The notes below the pieces were generated by a model. That model had not been told where the DNA came from, made no database searches, and saw only the letters and a list, made by a program, of their open reading frames with translations. DNA of 64,000 bases from Chlorobiota bacterium. Lineage in GTDB: Bacteria; Bacteroidota; Ignavibacteria; OLB7. Where the stretch lies: NCBI GenBank assembly GCA_016710285.1, contig JADJXR010000001.1:3164501-3228500 (forward strand), read 5' to 3'. The translations under genes were made by a program, and so were the position numbers. This document shows positions 36,985 through 44,536 of the stretch, in pieces; within the stretch, counting starts at the first letter, position 1; the number at the start of each line of letters is the position of its first letter.

Positions 36985-37182
36985 GTGAAATATATCTTCC
37001 ATGTTGTCACGTTCGATGAAGATTTGTCGGATGAAAAAATCACTCTGCTTGGTGAGCAACGGCAGATTTTTTATTTGCCGGACAATAGCAGGCGGTTGAA
37101 ATATGCCAATGAGCATGTAGGACTAAAAAATTATGTGAGGCCTATTTCGCAGATTATTAACGATTTGCGCAAGCACCTATAA
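36985..37182 (+). CDS. Short hypothetical ORF after the methyltransferase
   Basis: 65 residues from a GTG at 36985 (KYIFHVVTFDEDLSDEKITL; LPDNSRRLKYANEHVG; SQIINDLRKHL). Composition looks protein-like and AT-rich like the methyltransferase, with which it shares the reading frame after the stop. No family recognised. It could be an intact small protein or the tail of a lost gene such as a restriction subunit. Confidence 0.4.
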   Translation: MKYIFHVVTFDEDLSDEKITLLGEQRQIFYLPDNSRRLKYANEHVGLKNYVRPISQIINDLRKHL

Positions 37183-37198
37183 CCTTAGGTACGTATCC

Positions 37199-37240
37199 AA
37201 CAAAGCCGTGAATGCTTGATTCTGCGTTCACGGCTTTGTT
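37199..37240. terminator. Strong hairpin between convergent genes
   Basis: A perfect 14-bp stem, AACAAAGCCGTGAA (37199-37212) with TTCACGGCTTTGTT (37227-37240). The stem itself ends in T-rich arms in both directions, suiting bidirectional termination between the short ORF and the PBP2 gene. Confidence 0.8.
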
Positions 37241-37270
37241 GTTTATGCTGGCGTTTGATTTTCGGCGCGA

Positions 37271-39160
37271 TTACTCCGGCAGCAGTTCTCCGGGAAGTAA
37301 ATCGCTTTCTTGCGAATCTCCGTCTCCGCTGTCGGGCATGATGGAGGGGAGGGAGTACGGGGATTGCACGTTGTGGCCAACCACATCGTCCCCAGGCTCG
37401 CGGTGGCGGGTAAGGTAGAAGTTGATCAGCTTGCGGGCAATCGGGGCGGAGTAGGTTCCGCCAAATCCGCTGTTCTCCACCAGCACGCACATCGCAATTT
37501 TTGGTTTGTCGAACGGTGCGTAGCAAACAAACCATGCGTGATCCTTTTTCCCTTTCCCCGCCTGCGCGGTTCCGGTTTTTCCGGCAACGATGATGCTGTC
37601 CAGCCGTGCCGCCCGTGCGGTTCCGCCCGGGGTGTTTACCACGTCGTACATCCCTTGCTGGATCACCTGCAGAAGCTCCATCGGAATTCCCAGATTTTCC
37701 GGCTCGTAGCGGACGCGGTCAATCTCGTTGTTCAATCGGCGGTTGCGGACTGCACGGACCAGATGCGGCTTGTTCCACACGCCGTTGTTAGCAATAGCCG
37801 CACAGTAGGCGGCAAGCTGCAACGGGTTTACCAGCATATCGCCTTGCCCAATCCCCAGGTTCACCAGCGGGCCTTTCCACCGGTCTTTCCCATACTTCTT
37901 GTCCATGTATGCCCGCGATGGCATCAGCGTTCCCCCTTCAACAACGTCGGCACTGATCTTCTCGCCAAAGTGAAAAAGATGGGCGTACTTGTAGTAATTA
38001 TCTATTCCCAACTGCAGGGCCAATTTGTAGTAAAACACGTTGCAGGAAACGTGAATTGCCTTCTGGACGTTCACCGCGCCATGCGCGCCGTGGCATTTCC
38101 AGGTGTTCCCGCCAAGCGTGAACGAGCCGGGGCAGGAGATGGTGGTTTTTGGGGTGATAATCCCCTCCATCAACCCTGCAATGGACATCAGCATTTTCCA
38201 GGTGGAGCCGCTGGGATAGACCGCTTGCGTTGCGCGGTTCATCTCCGGCACGCCAATCGTATCCTGCTTCAGTGCGCGGATTGCTTCACGATCGCGCGAG
38301 CCGCTGAAGATGCGAAGGTCGTAATCGGGCGCGCTGGCCATTGCAAGAATTTCGCCGGTGCTGGGGTCCAGCGCAACCACCGCGCCGTGGTACGGGCGCA
38401 GTAACTGCTCGGCATATTGCTGAAGCTGCGCATCTACCCCTAAGTAAAGGTCGAACCCGTTGAACGGCTTTAGGTCGTTGTTCCCATTGTTAAATCTTCC
38501 AACACGTTTCCCACGGTTGTTGACCAACAGGAACTCATACCCTTTCTCCCCCCGAAGCTCCGTTTCCCATGCCCGCTCCGTCCCGTTTTTGCCGATTAAG
38601 TCATTCCGCAGGTAGTAGTCGCCGGCGGTTTTTAGCTCACCTTCGCTGATTGGTCCGATATACCCAAGAATATGGCTTGCGCGAACTTCGGAGGTGTACT
38701 CCCGCTTGCTGTCTTCTTCAATATCAACGCCCGGAAGCTCGGTGTGAAGCTCGCTTAACCGCGCAAAGTCGGCATAGGTGACATCGCGGAAGATTTTTAC
38801 CGGGGAGTAGTCGTTGGTTTTGAATTGCTTCACAAGGCGGTTGATCTCGGCAGTGTCCACCCGCATGATCGTCGCCAATTTCCGTTTGACTTCGGGATCC
38901 AGTTTGTTTGGGACGACGGAGATGCTGTAGGCCGGGACGTTCCCCACCAGCAACCGCCCGTAGCGGTCGTAGATCGCGCCGCGGTTCGGCTCGCGTACGC
39001 TCCGTTTTATCCCCTGGGCCTCCGATTTTTGGCGGTACTCGTTTCCTTCAATCAGTTGCAGCTGCACCAACCGCCCCACAAACGCCAACGCCACCAATCC
39101 CACAATCCCCATGAAGATGTTCTTCCGCGTGCGGGACCCAAATTGTTGTTCGTCGTTCAT
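37271..39160 (-). CDS. mrdA: Penicillin-binding protein 2 (peptidoglycan transpeptidase)
   Basis: 629 residues from the ATG at 39160 (a TTG ten codons earlier is possible). One N-terminal membrane anchor (~14-34), a PBP dimerisation domain with REPNRGAIYDRYGRLL, and a transpeptidase domain with the three penicillin-binding motifs: S319-T-W-K322, S372-C-N374 and K528-T-G. It crosslinks peptidoglycan during cell elongation with RodA and the Mre complex. A ~60-residue tail after the transpeptidase domain is acidic and proline-rich. mreBCD and rodA are not next to it here. Confidence 0.94.
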   Translation of the reverse strand: MNDEQQFGSRTRKNIFMGIVGLVALAFVGRLVQLQLIEGNEYRQKSEAQGIKRSVREPNRGAIYDRYGRLLVGNVPAYSISVVPNKLDPEVKRKLATIMRVDTAEINRLVKQFKTNDYSPVKIFRDVTYADFARLSELHTELPGVDIEEDSKREYTSEVRASHILGYIGPISEGELKTAGDYYLRNDLIGKNGTERAWETELRGEKGYEFLLVNNRGKRVGRFNNGNNDLKPFNGFDLYLGVDAQLQQYAEQLLRPYHGAVVALDPSTGEILAMASAPDYDLRIFSGSRDREAIRALKQDTIGVPEMNRATQAVYPSGSTWKMLMSIAGLMEGIITPKTTISCPGSFTLGGNTWKCHGAHGAVNVQKAIHVSCNVFYYKLALQLGIDNYYKYAHLFHFGEKISADVVEGGTLMPSRAYMDKKYGKDRWKGPLVNLGIGQGDMLVNPLQLAAYCAAIANNGVWNKPHLVRAVRNRRLNNEIDRVRYEPENLGIPMELLQVIQQGMYDVVNTPGGTARAARLDSIIVAGKTGTAQAGKGKKDHAWFVCYAPFDKPKIAMCVLVENSGFGGTYSAPIARKLINFYLTRHREPGDDVVGHNVQSPYSLPSIMPDSGDGDSQESDLLPGELLPE

Positions 39161-39353
39161 TGTTGTTGTCGTCGTCAAGTCTTGCTGCAAACTTACAACG
39201 CCAGCATGGCCGCAGGCAACGTGGAATGCAGAATGTCAAAACCCCGCACGATGATCGCTTCCTATCTTTTTGCCCCCTCTCACATTCTGACATCTTCCAA
39301 AACCTTCCACTTCCCCGATATTCCCATCCCTTTCACACACACTTGAGAAACCC

Positions 39354-39782
39354 ATGCCCATAACCATTGAACGGATTGATAACGACTACCATTTCGTTGC
39401 CCGCAACGATACCGGCAATGAAGTGGCAATGGATGGCTCGCCAAACATTGGCGGCCACAACCTGGGCGCACGCCCCATGGAAATGCTGCTGATGGCCCTG
39501 GGCGGATGCAGCGGCATTGACGTTGTTTCCATCCTCCGGAAAGGACGGCAGGAGGTTGCGGAGTTCAGCATGGAAGTTCATGGCCAGCGGGAGCCGGGGG
39601 CCGAGCCATCGCTGTACCAAACCATCCATATCCATTACCGGCTGGCGGGGGAGTTGGATGCCGAACGGGTGCGGCGCGCAATTCAACTCAGCATGGAGAA
39701 ATATTGCTCGGTAGCGAAAACGCTGGAAGCCACAGCAACCCTCACATGGTCCTTTGAACTGAACGGAGAACGGTATGAGTGA
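39354..39782 (+). CDS. OsmC/YhfA-family peroxiredoxin-like protein
   Basis: 142 residues with the OsmC fold: LGARPMEMLLMALGGCSGID carrying the first reactive Cys and VRRAIQLSMEKYCSVAKTL carrying the second. Members of this family reduce organic hydroperoxides or handle sulfur compounds. It overlaps the start of the sulfhydrylase gene by 8 bp, so the pair is co-transcribed, which hints at a link to sulfur metabolism. Confidence 0.9.
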   Translation: MPITIERIDNDYHFVARNDTGNEVAMDGSPNIGGHNLGARPMEMLLMALGGCSGIDVVSILRKGRQEVAEFSMEVHGQREPGAEPSLYQTIHIHYRLAGELDAERVRRAIQLSMEKYCSVAKTLEATATLTWSFELNGERYE

Positions 39783-40972
39783 ACCAACAAACCAACCCAA
39801 CAAGCACCACGTGGAAACGGAGGTGATCCGCACCCAGCCGGAGCCGTCGGGGCATCGGGAGCACTCAAGCTCCATTTACATGACCAGCAGCTTCACGTTC
39901 AACGATGCCGAGCACGCCCGGGCATTGTTTGCCAACGAGGTCCCCGGCAGCATCTACAGCCGGTACAGCAATCCCAACAGCGATGAGTTTGTTGAAAAAA
40001 TGAAGTTGCTGGAAGGGGCCGAAGATGGAGTTGCCACGGCCTCGGGGATGTCGGCAGTGTTTACCACGATTGCCGGGCTGCTCCGTGCGGGGGACCATAT
40101 CCTTTCCTCCAAATCGGTGTTTGGCAGCACCCACCAGATGCTGACGCAGATCCTTCCGCGCTGGGGCATCACCCACAGCTACGGCCCGATTGACGCGCCG
40201 GAAACCTGGGCTGACCTTGCCACCGAAAGCACCCGGCTTTGCTACGTAGAGACCCCTTCCAACCCCGCGTTGGATTTGATTGATTTGGAGTGGCTTGGCC
40301 AGTTCTGCCGCCAGCGGGGGATTCTCCTTGTGGTGGATAACATCTTCGCCACGCCAATCCTTCAGCAGCCGATTCGCTTTGGCGCGGACCTTGTTGTCCA
40401 CTCGGCCACGAAGTACATTGATGGGCAAGGGCGCGGGCTTGGCGGGGCGATTAGGAAGGGGGGAGCTGGTGGAAAAGATCAGATTTTTTGCGCGCCACAC
40501 CGGCCCTTCAATCTCACCCTTCAACGCTTGGATGTTCAGCAAAAGCCTGGACACACTGGCGATTCGGATGGAGCGGCATTGCGCCAACGCCATGGCGCTG
40601 GCGCAATTTCTGGAAGGGCGTGCGGAAGTAGAGTTCGTGAAATATCCGTGGCTAGAATCGCACCCGCAGCACCAGCTTGCACGGCGGCAGATGAAGGCTG
40701 GCGGGGGGATTGTCACGTTTGTGCTGCGCGGCGGGATTGATGCCGGGCGGCGGTTCCTTGACGCGCTTCGGCTCTGCTCGCTAACGGCCAACTTGGGGGA
40801 TGCCCGCACCATTGCCACACACCCCGCCAGCACCACCCACAGCAAGCTAACCGAAGAAGAACGCCGCGAGGTGGGAATCCTGCCGGGGTTGGTAAGAATT
40901 TCGGTGGGGCTGGAACACCCCGATGATATCATCACCGATATTGAAGGGGCGTTGCATCAGTCGGCTGTCTGA
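39775..40972 (+). pseudogene. MetZ-type O-succinylhomoserine sulfhydrylase, frameshifted
   Basis: A PLP-dependent Cys/Met metabolism enzyme read in two frames. The first frame covers SRYSNPNSDEFVEKM, ATASGMSAVFTTIAGLLRAG, ETPSNPALDLIDLEWLG and the PLP lysine in HSATKYIDGQGRGLGGAI. The second resumes with ELVEKIRFFARHTGPSISPF and runs through LRLCSLTANLGDARTIATHP to GLVRISVGLEHPDDIITDI. The break is at a six-G run (40458-40463); removing one G joins the halves as AIRKGELVEKI. This may be a sequencing error rather than a dead gene. The DGQGR after the lysine favours MetZ (homocysteine from O-succinylhomoserine and sulfide) over cystathionine synthase. Confidence 0.85.
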
Positions 40973-40978
40973 AGCAGA

Positions 40979-41968
40979 TCATAGCTCATACCGTAATCCA
41001 GCGCTCCATCGAATTCCTTCGTTTGGGGCCGTGGGGGTGCGGTGTTGCAGAACCGGAGCAAGCAGCAGGCATTCGGCTCCAATACTTCCATATCGTACTT
41101 CGGTGCCAAGTTGAAGGTAGCCACTGGTTGCTGCCATTGCCGCATCGTCGGTGCCGGCAATTTTTCCGGTGCCGATGCTCTCCAACCGTCCTCCAGCCAA
41201 TCCAACAACTGCAAGCTGCAATTGATTATTGCGATAGAGATCGCGATTCACTGTTGCGGTAATCGCGATGCTGTTCCCTTGCTGATCGCGCCGAGCGTTA
41301 GAGGTATTGAGGGTTCCCATGGCATCGGCGGCCAGGGTCCAATCGCGTAGTTGAATTGTTCCACGAAGGTTTGCCAGAACATCCACCGACCCGCTTCCAA
41401 TTTGATATTCTTGTGGCAACCGGACACCATGATCATCGGTAAGATCAGTTGCCCCGGTTGGCAATTGCACTCCTGCGCCAACCATCAAAACGTATGGCAC
41501 CGAACCCGGAGCATTGCTGGCACTGATGTAGTGACCAAACAGCGTGATATCTCCAATCCCTCTAGAGCGGAGTGTGGTTGCTGACCGTGCAGTAATTGCC
41601 ACTGCTGGCAACGTTACTGTTGCCATAAGCTGCTCCGAAAAATGGTGCTGATATGCTGCCTCAACTGTTGTTCGGGACTCATAGTAGGGGGTCGCTGTGG
41701 TTGTGCTGTGGCCTTGGTGAAAGAGTTGCAATCCACCTTGCTGGCCCTTTCCTCCTGCGGTTGTTTTATCCAGATTGTTGCCGTTGCTTATCCCCTCAGG
41801 AATATGTTCTGAATGCTGGAATAATGCCCGTACCGTTATCAGATCGGCAGCGGTGTAGAATGGGTTGATGCCCATTAAACAACTGCAAAAATCACACGCG
41901 ATAGAGGAATGCGTTGTTGCTGTTATCAGCACTATTGTGGCTGCAAGAGTTTTGGCAAGAATGTTCAT
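40979..41968 (-). CDS. Outer-membrane protein with N-terminal Cys cluster, copper module
   Basis: 329 residues. Signal peptide, then a mature N-terminus CDFCSCLMGINPFY with three cysteines (25, 28, 30), then repeated amphipathic strands ending in LRYEL, as in a beta-barrel. A hydrophilic segment with several His (LFQHSEHI; LQLFHQGHS) precedes the barrel. Last gene of a minus-strand run with a diheme peroxidase-like protein, an MbnP-family lipoprotein and a small Cys-rich protein, so a metal-uptake or metal-handling outer-membrane protein is inferred from context. Confidence 0.7.
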   Translation of the reverse strand: MNILAKTLAATIVLITATTHSSIACDFCSCLMGINPFYTAADLITVRALFQHSEHIPEGISNGNNLDKTTAGGKGQQGGLQLFHQGHSTTTATPYYESRTTVEAAYQHHFSEQLMATVTLPAVAITARSATTLRSRGIGDITLFGHYISASNAPGSVPYVLMVGAGVQLPTGATDLTDDHGVRLPQEYQIGSGSVDVLANLRGTIQLRDWTLAADAMGTLNTSNARRDQQGNSIAITATVNRDLYRNNQLQLAVVGLAGGRLESIGTGKIAGTDDAAMAATSGYLQLGTEVRYGSIGAECLLLAPVLQHRTPTAPNEGIRWSAGLRYEL

Positions 41969-42001
41969 GGTGATCGGTTTTTGGTTTAGGTATGCTGGGG
42001 G

Positions 42002-43033
42002 CTACCATGGATTGCGAAATGCGGGATTGCTGATGAACACAGAGTCTGTCAGTGCATTCAGGAATGCAACGATGTCGGTGATGTCTTGATCGCTAAGCCC
42101 AAGCGGGCGCATCAGGGGATCGCGGTTGGGATGAAGTTTCCCGCCAGAGTTGTAATGCCGCACCACTTCTTCCAATGTTTGGAATCGTCCGTCGTGCATG
42201 TAGGGGGGCGTTACAGCGATGTTCCGCAATGTTGGGGTGCGGAAACTGCCATTATCGCGCCCAAGATTCGTGACACGTGCCCTGCCTTCATCCACCGAAA
42301 CGGAATCAATGCCATTATTGTGGAATGTGTTATCGGTAAAATTGAAGCTGACATGGCAATGGAAGCAATCGCCTTCTTCGCCAAAGAACAGGTTGTTCCC
42401 ACGCACTGCCGAGGCGGTCATCGCGCTGGTTTGGCCGCGTCGCCAGCGGTCATAAGGGGCGTTTGAGCTGATAAGCGTCCGCTGAAATGTTGCCAGCGAT
42501 TTCGTTATCCGTTCCAGGGTTATTTCTTCGTTATTCCAAGCATTGCGGAACAACTCCCGGTAGCGCGGTTCGGTTTGCAGCCGCGCAACCAGCGTATCGG
42601 TGTTCATATTCATCTCGTCGGGGTGGATGATTGGGGCAATGGCTTGTTGCTCCAACGTAGGAACGCCGCCGTCCCAGAAAAACGAGGTGTTGTAGGCGAT
42701 GTTGGTTAAGGCCATGGCATTACGAGTTCCTGTGCGTCCGGCAAACCCTTTGCTAACCCGATTAAATCCATCGGAAAATGCGTGCTGCTGTTGATGGCAA
42801 GAAGCACATGAAACGGAGTAATCAGCACTGAAACGTGTATCGTAAAACAGATAACGGCCTAACTCTGCTTTTTCTGGTGAGTATGGGTTGTCCTTTGGGG
42901 TAATAATCGCTGGAAAATCTTTTGGAGTTTCCAGCAATGGTAGTTCTATCGTGCCGGTGGCATCGCCACAACCAATCGTTGTGGCGATGCCCAGCAGTGC
43001 AAACACAAGAAAATGTACCTGCAATCTGTTCAT
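42002..43033 (-). CDS. MbnH/MauG-like diheme cytochrome c peroxidase-family lipoprotein
   Basis: 343 residues from the ATG at 43033. Lipobox TTIGC (Cys22). Two c-heme sites: C76-A-S-C-H80 and C223-F-H-C-H227. Family blocks include ELGRYLFYDTRFS, FFWDGGVPTLEQQA, FRTPTLRNIAVTPPYMHDGR and the final DITDIVAFLNAL. Classic members reduce H2O2. The MbnH branch instead oxidises a Trp of its partner MbnP to kynurenine to build a copper site. The partner-type gene ends 7 bp upstream, which supports that reading. Envelope-anchored on the periplasmic side. Confidence 0.87.
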   Translation of the reverse strand: MNRLQVHFLVFALLGIATTIGCGDATGTIELPLLETPKDFPAIITPKDNPYSPEKAELGRYLFYDTRFSADYSVSCASCHQQQHAFSDGFNRVSKGFAGRTGTRNAMALTNIAYNTSFFWDGGVPTLEQQAIAPIIHPDEMNMNTDTLVARLQTEPRYRELFRNAWNNEEITLERITKSLATFQRTLISSNAPYDRWRRGQTSAMTASAVRGNNLFFGEEGDCFHCHVSFNFTDNTFHNNGIDSVSVDEGRARVTNLGRDNGSFRTPTLRNIAVTPPYMHDGRFQTLEEVVRHYNSGGKLHPNRDPLMRPLGLSDQDITDIVAFLNALTDSVFISNPAFRNPW

Positions 43034-43040
43034 AGGGGTA

Positions 43041-43817
43041 TTACTTGACGGTGATACTGAACAGGGTAGCTGTATTGGCTGCAGTTCGGTCGGCCAGTGC
43101 TTTGGGGCCAACATGATGCACCCGCTCGTTGTCGTTTTTCCCGGGTTGCAATGGTTCCCCAGGTGTTAATCCTTGAGTGAAGAGCTTGGAGTAATCAGCA
43201 TGGACCACAACAGTGGTGGTATCCTTCCCAATAGTGAACGGAGCATCAAGGATGATGTGTTGGTAACGGCTGTCCTCGCCAATATGGTAGGCGAACGTCG
43301 TGTTTACCCCGTCAACATCAACTCTTCCTTCAATCCTGTGGAAAATGTATCCCGGAACCCAGGACCAGTACATGCCAGAGTTCGGTCCCAGTGGTGGTTC
43401 CTGCGTGGCTGCATCAAGGTGGTTGCTGGCTTGCGGAACACCGATATGAAAATGCACAGCTTTGTAGCTCCCGGCATTGGCCATCGTTGATAGTTCTACC
43501 AAGCCAGTGGCCGAATTATTCGGCATGGTAAAATCAACAAGGATCAGGGTGTCAAGCTCTACTGGTGCCCCAGTTTCGGGAATCAGTTCAATCCCGGTGA
43601 CGTAGAATTTTATGCCAGTAAATCGTACAGTTTCGTTGGCAATGGTCTGGTAAGGCGTGTCGAACACCAACGGTGTCGCGCCGAACATCGGCACGAATTG
43701 CAGGGTGAAATGCTGCGGCCCCGTTACTGGTGGATCCGTGGCATTATCGCTACAAGAAGCCACAAGGCAACATGAGAGAAGAAGGTACAGCGCGGACAGA
43801 ATGCGATTGTTAGACAT
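43041..43817 (-). CDS. MbnP-family copper-binding lipoprotein
   Basis: 258 residues from the ATG at 43817; lipobox LVASC (Cys22). Family features: FTLQFVPMFGATPLVFDTPY, VRFTGIKFYVTGIEL, ILVDF, YKAVHFHIGVP and GMYWSWVPGYIFHRIEG with W151 and W153, the region where the copper-associated tryptophan of MbnP lies. In methane oxidisers MbnP binds Cu(I) after a Trp is modified by MbnH; related pairs occur in many bacteria without methanobactin. Adjacent to the MbnH-like gene on the same strand. The modified residue here is an inference. Confidence 0.85.
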   Translation of the reverse strand: MSNNRILSALYLLLSCCLVASCSDNATDPPVTGPQHFTLQFVPMFGATPLVFDTPYQTIANETVRFTGIKFYVTGIELIPETGAPVELDTLILVDFTMPNNSATGLVELSTMANAGSYKAVHFHIGVPQASNHLDAATQEPPLGPNSGMYWSWVPGYIFHRIEGRVDVDGVNTTFAYHIGEDSRYQHIILDAPFTIGKDTTTVVVHADYSKLFTQGLTPGEPLQPGKNDNERVHHVGPKALADRTAANTATLFSITVK

Positions 43818-44034
43818 GATGGTTGTAGTTGTGCTTGTTGTTGTTGCGTGAATATGATGATTCGATCCACCAAGCATCTTGCGTTATCCCACCATAACCA
43901 AATCAAGGCCTGTTTCAGGCTTGTGAACGGCATATGATGGCATTCCCAAAATGCTGATGGAAATGAAGGAATACCCCAGATTGGATTCCCGCCAGCGCGG
44001 CCAACCTAAGTGCAATCAAACGGAAAGAATAGAA

Positions 44035-44400
44035 TTAGCAGATTGGCGGTGGATGGTCAATAGCCTGCGGGAGGCCTTGACAAAGCGGGCTTGCGGAGGA
44101 TTCAGGAAAAGGAAGGAGAGTGATAATACTGGGTGTGGGGATCAACACAGATTTCATTGCCAAGCAAGGAAGTTGTTCGGGCAGGATAATCCGTACTCCG
44201 GGTTCCTTGCCTTCTTCTTCCTGCATCGCCACTTTAGTGGTATGGCATTTACCGTGGCAACATGGATCTGTTGGATTCTGGCAGTAGAGTGCTGCGATGA
44301 TGTCGCTGTTGACTGCATAGGTTATCCACGTCAGCAATGACCCTTCGGTTTGGATCACGAAGGCCAGAAGCATGATGATGTGGGGAACCTTGCGTAGCAT
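44035..44400 (-). CDS. Small Cys/His-rich envelope protein of the copper module
   Basis: 121 residues. A hydrophobic N-terminal helix (VPHIIMLLAFVIQTEGSLLT) is followed by the pattern ITYAVNSDIIAALYCQN and PCCHGKCHTTKVAMQ, then an acidic stretch and a low-complexity tail. Short proteins with a C-x-N and C-x-G-K-C-H motif after one helix recur in Bacteroidetes beside metal-uptake genes, as I recall. It is the first gene of the run leading to the MbnP and MbnH genes, although a 217-bp gap without features (43818-44034) separates it from them. Cysteines and histidines suggest metal binding; no direct proof. Confidence 0.62.
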   Translation of the reverse strand: MLRKVPHIIMLLAFVIQTEGSLLTWITYAVNSDIIAALYCQNPTDPCCHGKCHTTKVAMQEEEGKEPGVRIILPEQLPCLAMKSVLIPTPSIITLLPFPESSASPLCQGLPQAIDHPPPIC

Positions 44401-44536
44401 CAGATGAACGAGGCGGTCTGGTTAGTAGCAACAAAAATAGAGGAACGCAGCCTCCAGAATGATGATGTAGGTCAGTATAAAAAGAAGGCCGTATAAAAAA
44501 ACGGGACGACGATGGCGGCGTTGGTTTGGGGCGTGC

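Noticed and set aside
43951..44340. Plus-strand open frame opposite the small Cys-rich gene
   Set aside because: The minus-strand product has a membrane helix and a C-x-G-K-C-H motif and fits the operon; the plus-strand translation does not look like a protein.
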